From the NCBI RefSeq assembly GCF_900099775.1, contig NZ_FMTM01000007.1:62001-126000 (forward strand): DNA of 64,000 bases, given 5' to 3'. Numbering within the stretch: position 1 is the stretch's first letter; the number at the start of each line of letters is the position of its first letter. The DNA is from Rhizobium mongolense subsp. loessense. GTDB lineage: Bacteria; Pseudomonadota; Alphaproteobacteria; Rhizobiales; Rhizobiaceae. Below the pieces are notes generated by a model that was given only the letters and a program-made list of their open reading frames with translations, ran no database searches and was not told the origin of the DNA. The position numbers were made by a program, and so were the translations under genes. Shown here piece after piece: positions 8,570 to 16,190 of the stretch.

Positions 8570-9571
8570 TCAAGCCGCAACACGCATGAAATTCCCAAGT
8601 CCCGCAAACAGCTCGACCGACTTCAGCCGCGCCTCGATGTCGTGGATCGGCATGGAGATGATGAGTTCGTCCGCCCCTGTCTCCTTCAGGAATTCGGTGA
8701 GCTTCGCCTCTGACGTCTTCGGCGAACCCACGACCGCATAGCGCAGCGTGTGCTCGACATTCAGTTTCTCCATCTGCGACCAGAAGCCCTCCATGTCCTC
8801 GACCGGCCGCGGGAACGGACCACGGACGTTGCGGCGCAGGTTGACGAACTGCTGCTGAGCAGAGGTGAAATGATATTGCGCCTCCTCGTCCGTCGGCGCG
8901 ACGGAACCCATGACGCCGGCCATGACGTAAGGCTGGTCGAGCGAGGCCGAGGGTTGGAACTTGCTGCGGTAGATATCGATCGCATCGAGCAGCGAATCCG
9001 GCGCGAAATGCGAGGCGAAGGCATAGGGCAGGCCGAGCATCGCCGCGAGCTGTGCGCTATAAAGACTGGAGCCGAGAAGCCAGATCGGCACATGCGAATT
9101 GTGGCCCGGAACGGCAAGGATCGCCTGGTTCTCGACCGGCGCGCCTAATAACTGCTGCAGCTCGACGATATCGTTCGGAAAGTTGTGGGCGCCTGTCTCC
9201 AGATTTCGGCGGAGCGCCTGTGCCGTGCGCATGTCCGTACCCGGTGCGCGGCCGAGCCCGAGATCGACCCGGCCCGGAAAAAGCGCCGCCAATGTGCCGA
9301 ACTGCTCGGCGATCACCAGCGGTGAGTGATTGGGCAGCATGATTCCGCCCGAGCCGATACGGATCCGTTTCGTTGCGGCACCGACATGGCCGATGACCAC
9401 CGCAGTCGCCGCACTTGCAACCCCCGGCATGCCGTGATGCTCCGCCAGCCAGAAGCGCTTGTAGCCGCACTCCTCCGCCTTCTGCGCCATGCGCGCCGAG
9501 CCTTCGAAGGATTGCTGGATCGTCGTGCCTTCGGCAACGGGCGAAAGATCGAGAATGGAAAAGGGGACCAT
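8570..9571 (-). CDS. LLM-class flavin-dependent oxidoreductase (luciferase-like)
   Basis: A 333-residue bacterial-luciferase-like monooxygenase of the MsnO8 type. It shows MVPFSILDLSPVAEG at the start, RFWLAEHHGMPGVAS (flavin and substrate pocket), IRIGSGGIMLPNHSPLVIAEQFGTL and FPGRVDLGLGRAPGTD. Such enzymes use FMNH2 from a partner reductase to oxidise unknown small molecules. The chosen start matches the family N-terminus and has AGG 7 bases upstream; an in-frame ATG at 9628 would add 19 residues that do not resemble the family. No reductase partner is adjacent, so the substrate cannot be inferred. Confidence 0.88.
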   Translation of the reverse strand: MVPFSILDLSPVAEGTTIQQSFEGSARMAQKAEECGYKRFWLAEHHGMPGVASAATAVVIGHVGAATKRIRIGSGGIMLPNHSPLVIAEQFGTLAALFPGRVDLGLGRAPGTDMRTAQALRRNLETGAHNFPNDIVELQQLLGAPVENQAILAVPGHNSHVPIWLLGSSLYSAQLAAMLGLPYAFASHFAPDSLLDAIDIYRSKFQPSASLDQPYVMAGVMGSVAPTDEEAQYHFTSAQQQFVNLRRNVRGPFPRPVEDMEGFWSQMEKLNVEHTLRYAVVGSPKTSEAKLTEFLKETGADELIISMPIHDIEARLKSVELFAGLGNFMRVAA

Positions 9572-9697
9572 AGGAAAACCTGCCGGTGATTGGAAGGACA
9601 GGTCTATGTAGGTTCTGGAATCGCTCATTCCAAATCCCGCGGACGAAGAAAGGGGCCGGCTTCCCGACCCCCGATCTCTTCGCTTCGCTTTCTCCGT

Positions 9698-12016
9698 TTA
9701 TCGGCGTTGCCGGAGAACGTGAACCTCGGCGCTGTGATGGTAATGGTCGTGAGGCAGCGAAAAATTGCCAAGCTGACGGTCCATCTCGACAGCCTCGGCC
9801 GCAAGGCGGTGGATCGCGGCTGTCGTTTCCTCGACCATGGCGGCATTCTGCTGCGTCATCGAATCGAGCTCGGAAACGGACGTGTTGATCTGGCGGAGCG
9901 TATCGGCCTCTTCGCGGGTCGATTCCATAATCTCGTTAATTTGGCCGTTGATCGCTTCCACATGGCTGCCGATGCCGGTCAGAGCCACGCCTGCCCGCTC
10001 GACAAGCGCCACGCCGGTCTCGACTTCGTGGGTCGACTTCTGCAGCAGGCTCGCGATTTCCTTGGCTGCGCTCGAGGAGCGCTGCGCCAGCTCGCGCACT
10101 TCCATTGCCACAACCGCGAACCCCTTGCCGGATTCCCCGGCGCGGGCTGCTTCGACGCCGGCATTAAGCGCCAGCAGATTGGTCTGGAAGGCGATGTCGT
10201 CGATGACGGAGATGATCGTGTTGATCTGACGCGAGGAGGATTGGATTGCTTCCATCGCTGCAATTGTCTCGCGCATGATCTGGCTGGAGCCGGTGGTCTC
10301 CTTCTTCGCGTCGCGGGCAATGCGCTCCGCCTGTTCGGCGCGTTGGATCTGGGCGCGAACGGACTGGGTGATCGCGTCGATCGCATTGGCCGTTTCAGTT
10401 ATCGAAGCAGCCTGGCGCTCGGTGCGTCCGGCAAGGTCGTCGGCTCCGGTCCGCATCTCCTCCGAGCCCGACCGTACAGCCATAGAGTTGCCGCCGATCG
10501 CCGTCATCGTTTCGCTGAGCGTGGCGAGCGCCTCGTTGAAGTTGACGCGCAGGCTTTCAAGCTCGTTGGGGAAGCGCGTTTCGATCTGATAGGCAAGATC
10601 GCCGTTCGCCAGATGGTGCAGACCCTCGTCCAGTGCCTGGACGACATCCTGCAAGGTTTTCGCTTCCGCTTCGCGCAGAGCAAGGTTTTCCTGACGGTCG
10701 CGCTCGGCACGGGCGCGGGTTTCGGCGCTTGCCGCTTCCAGCTCGCGGCTTTCGATCAGTGATTGCCTGAAGCGGGCGAGAGCCTTGGCCATCGTGCCGA
10801 TCTCGTCCTGGCGGGTCTGACTGCCTATCTCGACATCCAGCTTGCCGTCGGCCACATCGCGGGTATTTCCAGCGAGGCGGGAGAGCGGCGAAAAGAGCAG
10901 CTTGGTGATGAGGCCGGTGGCGATCGCCATGACGACAAGCGCTGCAAGGCCGATCATTGTCAGCAGCGTCGCGATCTCGATCGAACCAGCATTGAGCTCA
11001 CTGACGAGGACGCTTTCGACGACGAGGAACCGCTCGCCCTGATAAGTGATAGAGCGGACATAGGCCCGGGCGGTACCGTCGGGGCGCGCAAAATCGTCGA
11101 CCATCATGCCGTTGCTGCTTGCAAGCGCATCCTTCATGAAGGTGAACGGCGCCGTGTCGAGCGTTGCAAGCCGGCCTCCGGCATTGAGCCCCACGGCAGA
11201 ACCGTCACTGGAAATAATGGCCGCCTGAGCCGTGCTGCCGGAAACGATCCCCTTTGCCAGGATGCTGGTGATGATATCGTCGCGCACCTTGAAGAGGATG
11301 ATGCCCTTCGGCTGACCGAGCTTGATGATCGGCACTGCGTAGAAGATCGCCGACGTGCCTTTGGAGGCATCAACGCGCAGGCCCGAAAATGCGGTCGGCG
11401 CGGAAGCGTCCGTCGCCTTCCCCGTGTTCTCGATCGCCTTTGCAAACGCAATACCCGCACCTGTCGCCTTCCATGCATCAGCCTTCAGGTTTTCGGCAAA
11501 ATTGTCGTCCTTCTTGTACGAATAGAGGACCGAGCCATCGAGATCGGCGATCAGCAGGTCGCTGAAAGCGGTATTCTCCAGGTCGCGTGCAACTTCACCC
11601 TGCGTCTTTTCGTGGTTGGAATAGTAGAAGCCGCTCGGACCTTCGGGCTTCATCAGCTTTTCACGTTGATCGGCCGGATTCGGATTGTTGGTGATGAACA
11701 CCTTCTTGAGTTCGCCGCGCGCGTCGCCCGAGGATTTTTCGATCGTCTTCCAGCCGCTCTTCAGGCTGGTAATCGACATCTGTAGCGCCTCGATGCGCGC
11801 GATGGAACTCGCCTGATTTTCGAGCTGTCCCAATTGATCCTGCAGCATGTCGCCGCGGAAGATGAGAACGCTTTCCTTGGCCTTCAGCGCCTGCGCATCC
11901 GAAATGCGGCTGCTGGTGAAATAGCCGAGAACACTGATCGTGCTCACAGCCAGTGCCGTAAGCAGGATGAATGTCGCGATAACCTTAAAGGACAGGGACT
12001 GAAATCTCTGAGCCAT
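9698..12016 (-). CDS. Methyl-accepting chemotaxis protein
   Basis: A 772-residue transmembrane chemoreceptor. TM1 is at about 11-33, followed by a periplasmic sensor of some 310 residues (Cache-like, unclassified by eye), TM2 at about 348-373, HAMP at about 370-425, a second HAMP-like segment around 455-507 and the signalling domain at about 510-745. The hairpin tip reads IDDIAFQTNLLALNAGVEAARAGESGKGFAVVA. No C-terminal CheR-tether pentapeptide is evident; the protein ends in a His-rich tail (HDHYHH). The start at 12016 has GGAAGGG upstream; a longer reading frame to 12124 lacks support. It is transcribed divergently from ruvC. Ligand unknown. Confidence 0.93.
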   Translation of the reverse strand: MAQRFQSLSFKVIATFILLTALAVSTISVLGYFTSSRISDAQALKAKESVLIFRGDMLQDQLGQLENQASSIARIEALQMSITSLKSGWKTIEKSSGDARGELKKVFITNNPNPADQREKLMKPEGPSGFYYSNHEKTQGEVARDLENTAFSDLLIADLDGSVLYSYKKDDNFAENLKADAWKATGAGIAFAKAIENTGKATDASAPTAFSGLRVDASKGTSAIFYAVPIIKLGQPKGIILFKVRDDIITSILAKGIVSGSTAQAAIISSDGSAVGLNAGGRLATLDTAPFTFMKDALASSNGMMVDDFARPDGTARAYVRSITYQGERFLVVESVLVSELNAGSIEIATLLTMIGLAALVVMAIATGLITKLLFSPLSRLAGNTRDVADGKLDVEIGSQTRQDEIGTMAKALARFRQSLIESRELEAASAETRARAERDRQENLALREAEAKTLQDVVQALDEGLHHLANGDLAYQIETRFPNELESLRVNFNEALATLSETMTAIGGNSMAVRSGSEEMRTGADDLAGRTERQAASITETANAIDAITQSVRAQIQRAEQAERIARDAKKETTGSSQIMRETIAAMEAIQSSSRQINTIISVIDDIAFQTNLLALNAGVEAARAGESGKGFAVVAMEVRELAQRSSSAAKEIASLLQKSTHEVETGVALVERAGVALTGIGSHVEAINGQINEIMESTREEADTLRQINTSVSELDSMTQQNAAMVEETTAAIHRLAAEAVEMDRQLGNFSLPHDHYHHSAEVHVLRQRR

Positions 12017-12193
12017 GACAACGAACCCTTCCGGAGCGGCTTGCCGGCAGCGCAAATCCGCCACCTTGACCGAAAACAGAACACGGGGAGCCTTAACCCT
12101 TTGCAAAAAGGCAGCTCCTCTCACATTTGAAGGGGTAGCTTTCAGGCATTGGATTTAATTCGTGGTAAACGGCGCCTTATAAAGGGACGTAAT

Positions 12194-12208
12194 GTTTTTG
12201 TTTTGTTC
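12194..12208 (+). promoter_or_regulatory. Near-match LexA box upstream of ruvC
   Basis: GTTT-TTGTTTT-GTTC matches the alphaproteobacterial SOS consensus GTTC-N7-GTTC at 7 of 8 defined bases with correct spacing. It lies 44 bases before ruvC. The weaker match makes this a tentative site. Confidence 0.4.
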
Positions 12209-12251
12209 ACATATCGGTGGCAGTTATTTTGCAACCGCAATAAGGTGAGCC

Positions 12252-12764
12252 ATGCAAAATACGATTCGCATCATCGGCATCGACCCGGGCCTTCGCCGCA
12301 CCGGCTGGGGAATTATCGACACACTCGGCAATTCGCTACGCTTCGTGGCCTCCGGAACGGTGACCTCGGACGGCGAGATGGACCTCGCCTCCCGCCTCTG
12401 CCAGCTGCATGACGGGCTCGCCGAAATCGTGCATGACTACAAGCCGGATGAGGCAGCGGTCGAGCAGACTTTCGTCAACAAGGATGCGGTTGCGACGCTG
12501 AAGCTCGGTCAGGCCCGCGGCATCGCGATGCTCGTGCCGGCACGCGCCGGGCTCCAGGTATCGGAATATGCACCCAACGCCGTCAAGAAGGCCGTCATCG
12601 GCGTCGGCCACGGCGAAAAGCAGCAAATCCACATGATGCTGAAAATCCTGATGCCGAAAGTCGAATTCAAGGGCAACGACGCCGCTGACGCGCTTGCCAT
12701 TGCCATCTGCCACGCCCATAACCGCGGCAGCAGCCGGATGCGTCAAGCGGCATTGGCCGGCTGA
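12252..12764 (+). CDS. ruvC: Holliday-junction resolvase RuvC
   Basis: A 170-residue RuvC endonuclease that cuts four-way junctions with RuvAB. It shows the first catalytic Asp in IRIIGIDPGLRRTGWGII, the Glu in PDEAAVEQTFVNKDAVATLKLGQARG, and the final acidic pair in GNDAADALAIAICHAH. GGTGAG lies about 5 bases upstream. Unlike the usual contiguous ruvCAB order, vapBC is inserted between this gene and ruvA. Confidence 0.97.
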   Translation: MQNTIRIIGIDPGLRRTGWGIIDTLGNSLRFVASGTVTSDGEMDLASRLCQLHDGLAEIVHDYKPDEAAVEQTFVNKDAVATLKLGQARGIAMLVPARAGLQVSEYAPNAVKKAVIGVGHGEKQQIHMMLKILMPKVEFKGNDAADALAIAICHAHNRGSSRMRQAALAG

Positions 12765-12769
12765 CATGC

Positions 12770-12784
12770 GTTCTTGACTTGTTC
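12770..12784 (+). promoter_or_regulatory. Perfect alphaproteobacterial SOS (LexA) box before vapB-vapC-ruvA-ruvB
   Basis: GTTC-TTGACTT-GTTC is an exact match to GTTC-N7-GTTC, the LexA operator described for Rhizobium and Rhodobacter. The 7-base spacer contains TTGACT (12774-12779), a good -35 element, so LexA bound here would block the promoter. It lies 6 bases after the ruvC stop and 38 bases before vapB. One or two chance matches per 64 kb (both strands) are expected, but not at this position. Confidence 0.65.
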
Positions 12785-12798
12785 TCTTTTTATATCTA

Positions 12799-12821
12799 GG
12801 TAATACATACGAGGTATTACC
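12799..12821 (+). promoter_or_regulatory. Inverted-repeat operator over the vapB ribosome-binding site
   Basis: GGTAATAC and GTATTACC form a perfect 8-bp dyad separated by 7 bases and ending at the vapB ATG. The only Shine-Dalgarno-like sequence (GAGG, 12811-12814) lies mostly in the spacer. This is the expected kind of site for AbrB-fold VapB autoregulation, and as RNA it could also hide the ribosome site. Confidence 0.6.
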
Positions 12822-13085
12822 ATGCGTGTCACCGAAAAGGGCCAAGTGACGATCCCGAAGGAGATTCGCGACCGATTAGGGATCGTCCCTGGATCGGAAG
12901 TGGATTTCATCGCCTCCGGAGCGGGCGCCGTACTCGTCAAGATTGAGAAGGGCGGAGCAGATCCGATTCGCAATTTCGATGATTGGGCGCGCCGCGTTCA
13001 AGGAACGGTTGATCTCGGCGCAATGACGACAGATGAGTATATCGAATGGTTGAGGGGCCCGCGTGACGATCTCGACCCTCGTTGA
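12822..13085 (+). CDS. vapB: VapB antitoxin, AbrB/MazE/SpoVT fold
   Basis: An 87-residue antitoxin. Residues 1-45 (MRVTEKGQVTIPKEIRDRLG, then PGSEVDF and VLVKIEK) are a textbook swapped-hairpin AbrB DNA-binding domain; the C-terminal half (FDDWARRVQGTVDLGAMTTDEYIEWLRG) is the expected toxin-neutralising tail. The gene starts immediately after a perfect dyad and overlaps vapC by 23 bases, so the pair is translationally coupled. It sits inside the ruv operon, downstream of a LexA-type box. Confidence 0.92.
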   Translation: MRVTEKGQVTIPKEIRDRLGIVPGSEVDFIASGAGAVLVKIEKGGADPIRNFDDWARRVQGTVDLGAMTTDEYIEWLRGPRDDLDPR

Positions 13086-13482
13086 CAGCAATATCTTTAT
13101 CGACATCCTGGGGCCTGATACTGCCGAACGGCAGTGGTCTCTGAAGTCCCTGAAGCAATGCGTGATTGACGGTGATCTGGTAACGAACGTCGTTATCTGG
13201 TCGGATCTTGCCGCCTCGCCTTTGTCCGAGGAGCAGTTGACGTCTGCTTTGTCGTGGCTCGATGTGAAGCGAGAAGCCGTGCCTTTCGAGGCGGCCTTTC
13301 GTGCCGGCAAAGCACACCGCCTATATCGGCGAGCTGGCGGTCAGCGCGAAAGGATACTTCCCGATTTTCTGGTCGGAGCTCATGCCGATTGGCGCCGGCA
13401 TCGGCTGCTGACGCGAGACGCTTTCCGTTACCGTTCCTATTTCCCATCGCTCGATCTCATCACCCCCGAAACCCATCCCTGA
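13063..13482 (+). CDS. vapC: VapC toxin, PIN-domain ribonuclease
   Basis: A 139-residue PIN-domain protein, predicted Mg-dependent endoribonuclease. The acidic site is intact: Asp8 (LVDSNIFID), Asp48 (VVIWSDLA, usually Glu), Asp101 (LPDFLVGAHA) and Asp119 (LLTRDAFRYR). Translation begins at GTG 13063 inside vapB, with GAGGGG about 6 bases upstream. The E-to-D change at position 48 is conservative, so activity is plausible but untested. The ruvA start follows 11 bases after its stop, which implies that ruvAB transcription passes through the toxin gene. Confidence 0.92.
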   Translation: MTISTLVDSNIFIDILGPDTAERQWSLKSLKQCVIDGDLVTNVVIWSDLAASPLSEEQLTSALSWLDVKREAVPFEAAFRAGKAHRLYRRAGGQRERILPDFLVGAHADWRRHRLLTRDAFRYRSYFPSLDLITPETHP

Positions 13483-13493
13483 CGGACCCCTTC

Positions 13494-14108
13494 ATGATCG
13501 GCAAGCTCAAAGGCACCATCGACGAAATCGGCGACGATCATGTGCTCGTCGACGTGCACGGCGTTTGTTACGCCGCCCATTGCTCCGGCCGTACGCTATC
13601 GAGACTCGGTTCGCCGGGAGAGGCTTGCGTGCTCTTCATCGAGACCTATGTGCGCGAAGACCAGCTGAAGCTCTTCGGCTTCATGACCGCGCTGGAACGC
13701 GAATGGTTCAACCTGCTGCAAAGCGTCCAGGGTGTCGGCGCGAAGGTCGCGCTCGCCATTCTCTCCATCCTGACGCCAAGCGAACTGGCCAATGCGATCG
13801 CACTGCAGGACAAAACGGCCGTCTCCCGCGCACAGGGGGTTGGCCCGAAGGTTGCGGTCCGTATCGTAACCGAATTGAAGAACAAGGCGCCCGCCTTTGC
13901 CGGCGAGGCGATCAATATCGGCCTCAAGCAGGAACTCGGTGAAGGTGTTGCGTCGGCCCCGGTTTCCGATGCCGTCTCGGCCTTGACGAACCTTGGCTAT
14001 TCACGTGATCAGGCAGCCAACGCCGTCGCTGCGGCCATGAAGACGGCAGGCGAAGGTGCCGACAGTGCCAAGCTGATCAGGTTGGGTCTCAAGGAGCTCG
14101 CGCGTTAA
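13494..14108 (+). CDS. ruvA: Holliday-junction branch-migration protein RuvA
   Basis: A 204-residue RuvA that binds the junction and loads RuvB. Domain I starts MIGKLKGTIDEIGDDHVLVDVHGVCY. The two helix-hairpin-helix motifs are visible in LLQSVQGVGAKVALAILS and SRAQGVGPKVAVRIVTELK, and the C-terminal RuvB-binding domain is SDAVSALTNLGYSRDQAANAV. The ATG at 13494 matches the family start exactly. It lies 11 bases downstream of vapC and 76 bases before ruvB. Confidence 0.97.
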   Translation: MIGKLKGTIDEIGDDHVLVDVHGVCYAAHCSGRTLSRLGSPGEACVLFIETYVREDQLKLFGFMTALEREWFNLLQSVQGVGAKVALAILSILTPSELANAIALQDKTAVSRAQGVGPKVAVRIVTELKNKAPAFAGEAINIGLKQELGEGVASAPVSDAVSALTNLGYSRDQAANAVAAAMKTAGEGADSAKLIRLGLKELAR

Positions 14109-14184
14109 ATCGGCCGTGATTTGATGCAAAAGCGGACTGCGTCATGTATGGGTTGAATCCCTATCAAACTGGAAGATTGCCAAG

Positions 14185-15225
14185 ATGAGTGAACCCGCGC
14201 GCCTGATATCGCCGGAAAAGCGGGGCGAAGACCTGGATGTGACGCTACGCCCGCAGTCGCTTGATGAGTTCACCGGCCAGGCGGAGGCGCGTGCGAACCT
14301 GAAGGTCTTCATCGAGGCCGCCAAGAACCGCGGCGAGGCGCTGGACCATGTCCTCTTCGTAGGGCCGCCGGGCCTCGGCAAGACGACGCTCGCGCAGATC
14401 ATGGCCAAGGAGCTCGGCGTCAACTTCCGCTCGACCTCGGGTCCGGTCATCGCCAAGGCAGGCGACCTTGCCGCGCTGCTGACGAATCTCGAAGAGCGCG
14501 ACGTCCTCTTCATCGATGAAATCCACCGCCTGAATCCGGCCGTCGAGGAAATTCTCTATCCGGCGATGGAAGACTTCCAGCTGGACCTTATCATCGGCGA
14601 AGGCCCGGCCGCCCGCTCGGTGAAGATCGATCTCTCGAAATTCACCCTCGTCGCCGCGACCACGCGTCTCGGCCTCTTGACCACGCCGCTCCGCGACCGC
14701 TTCGGCATTCCGGTGCGACTGAGCTTCTATACGGTGGAAGAACTGGAACTGATCGTGCGCCGCGGCGCCCGTCTCATGAACCTGCCGATCGTCGACGACG
14801 GCGCCCGCGAAATTGCGCGGCGCGCCCGGGGCACGCCGCGCATCGCCGGCCGCCTTCTTCGCCGCGTGCGCGATTTCGCCGAAGTCGCCAAGGCCGAAGC
14901 CGTTACCCGCGAGATAGCCGACGAAGCGCTCACCCGCCTGCTTGTCGACAGTGTCGGCCTCGACCAGCTCGACAAGCGCTATCTCAACATGATTGCCGTC
15001 AATTTCGGCGGCGGCCCCGTCGGCATCGAGACGATCGCCGCCGGCCTTTCCGAACCGCGCGACGCGATCGAGGACATCATCGAGCCCTACATGATCCAGC
15101 AGGGCTTCATCCAGCGCACGCCGCGTGGCCGCGTACTGACTGCAACCGCCTGGAAGCATCTCGGCCTGCAGCCACCGAAGGACCTGGAGGCCGCGCAGTT
15201 CCGGCTGTTTCAGGAAGACGATTGA
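14185..15225 (+). CDS. ruvB: Holliday-junction helicase RuvB
   Basis: A 346-residue AAA+ motor. Walker A is GPPGLGKTTLAQ, Walker B LFIDEIHRLN, sensor 1 VAATTRLG and sensor 2/arginine finger GTPRIAGRLLRRVRDFA. The C-terminal winged helix is RTPRGRVLTATAWKHLGL. It drives branch migration with RuvA. The length is normal and there is no sign of damage. Confidence 0.97.
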   Translation: MSEPARLISPEKRGEDLDVTLRPQSLDEFTGQAEARANLKVFIEAAKNRGEALDHVLFVGPPGLGKTTLAQIMAKELGVNFRSTSGPVIAKAGDLAALLTNLEERDVLFIDEIHRLNPAVEEILYPAMEDFQLDLIIGEGPAARSVKIDLSKFTLVAATTRLGLLTTPLRDRFGIPVRLSFYTVEELELIVRRGARLMNLPIVDDGAREIARRARGTPRIAGRLLRRVRDFAEVAKAEAVTREIADEALTRLLVDSVGLDQLDKRYLNMIAVNFGGGPVGIETIAAGLSEPRDAIEDIIEPYMIQQGFIQRTPRGRVLTATAWKHLGLQPPKDLEAAQFRLFQEDD

Positions 15226-15231
15226 GTGATC

Positions 15232-15575
15232 CCGTGACGCGGATATCTGGAGATTCTCGGCGGCAGTGTCGCGGGCTTCGCGGCGCTAGGTGGTTATGCC
15301 CATGAGCCTGGCACGAGCTTGGCTTTTCGTTACCTGATGGAAATCCCGCCCAAGTTTCCATTCAAGTCCGGCGAGATCATCCACCGATCGAGGATGGTGG
15401 CAATTATCTCGAGTTCAAATGGGTGCCTGCGAGACGCGGAGCCCTGTCCGCGCCGGATATTCCGCCTATTTCATCGCTGAAGAAATGGAGACGTTGCCAG
15501 CCTCGCCGCACCATCTTGTCTGGCGCGATTGGAATCTGGATGGCAACGATCAAGCAGACTGCAAACATTGACGCC
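15232..15575 (+). pseudogene. Decayed Nudix hydrolase remnant
   Basis: No intact reading frame, but two frames give recognisable Nudix pieces. One reads YLMEIPPKFPFKSGEI; then, after a shift near 15395, NYLEFKWVPA; and, after another shift near 15445, AYFIAEEMETLPASPHHLVW, ending in RDWNLDGND. These are the conserved C-terminal parts of a common rhizobial Nudix protein. The Nudix box and N-terminus are missing, so this is a 3' relic. The call rests on remembered family patterns and should be confirmed by translated search. Confidence 0.5.
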
Positions 15576-15626
15576 ACATAGATCTGCGCCTTAGCTACGC
15601 CCCATTCGCAATGAGGAGGACGCGCC

Positions 15627-16190
15627 ATGCCGAATTTCGATCCGTGCCGGGTGTTCCGCAAACTTTCTTATAACAACGCGCTTGCGAACCATCGCCTACT
15701 GGCTGCCTGCGCGTCCCTGCGCCCGGGCGAGTTCGAGGCGAAGCGCGTGAGCTTCTTTCCCTCGATCAAGTCGACGCTCAACCACCTTATCACCGTTGAC
15801 TGGTTCTATGTCGACGCGCTCGAGGGCGGCACGCTTGGTCCGAAAGCCTGGGAGGTCGAAGAGCCCTTCGATACGGTTGGCTCGCTTGCTGCCGAACAGC
15901 GCAAGGTCGATCAGCGCCTCGTTGCCGTTTGCGAAGCCCTGACCCCGGAAGGGCTTGCAGCGGTGATCGATCTTCAGCGCATCGGCCGCCTCCAGAAAGA
16001 GCGGGTGGACGACGTGCTGAGCCACCTCTTCCAGCATCAGACGCATCATCGCGGCCAGGTGCATGCGATGCTCGCCGGAACCTGCGTAAAGCCGCCGCAG
16101 CTCGACGAATTCATCGTCGATGACGACGCGAAGTTCCGCAGTGTTGAGATCGCCGCCCTCGGCTGGAGCGAGGAGGCGCTGATGCGTTAA
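15627..16190 (+). CDS. DinB-fold damage-inducible protein
   Basis: A 187-residue four-helix-bundle protein of the DinB/YfiT group. The first metal His is in TLNHLITVDWFYVDAL and the other pair in HLFQHQTHHRGQVHAML, the standard three-His nickel/zinc site. Members include thiol-dependent transferases; most have no known substrate. GAGGAGG, 10 bases upstream, gives a strong start. No LexA box was seen in front of it, so the name refers to fold and not regulation. Its stop overlaps the convergent atvA stop. Confidence 0.88.
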   Translation: MPNFDPCRVFRKLSYNNALANHRLLAACASLRPGEFEAKRVSFFPSIKSTLNHLITVDWFYVDALEGGTLGPKAWEVEEPFDTVGSLAAEQRKVDQRLVAVCEALTPEGLAAVIDLQRIGRLQKERVDDVLSHLFQHQTHHRGQVHAMLAGTCVKPPQLDEFIVDDDAKFRSVEIAALGWSEEALMR

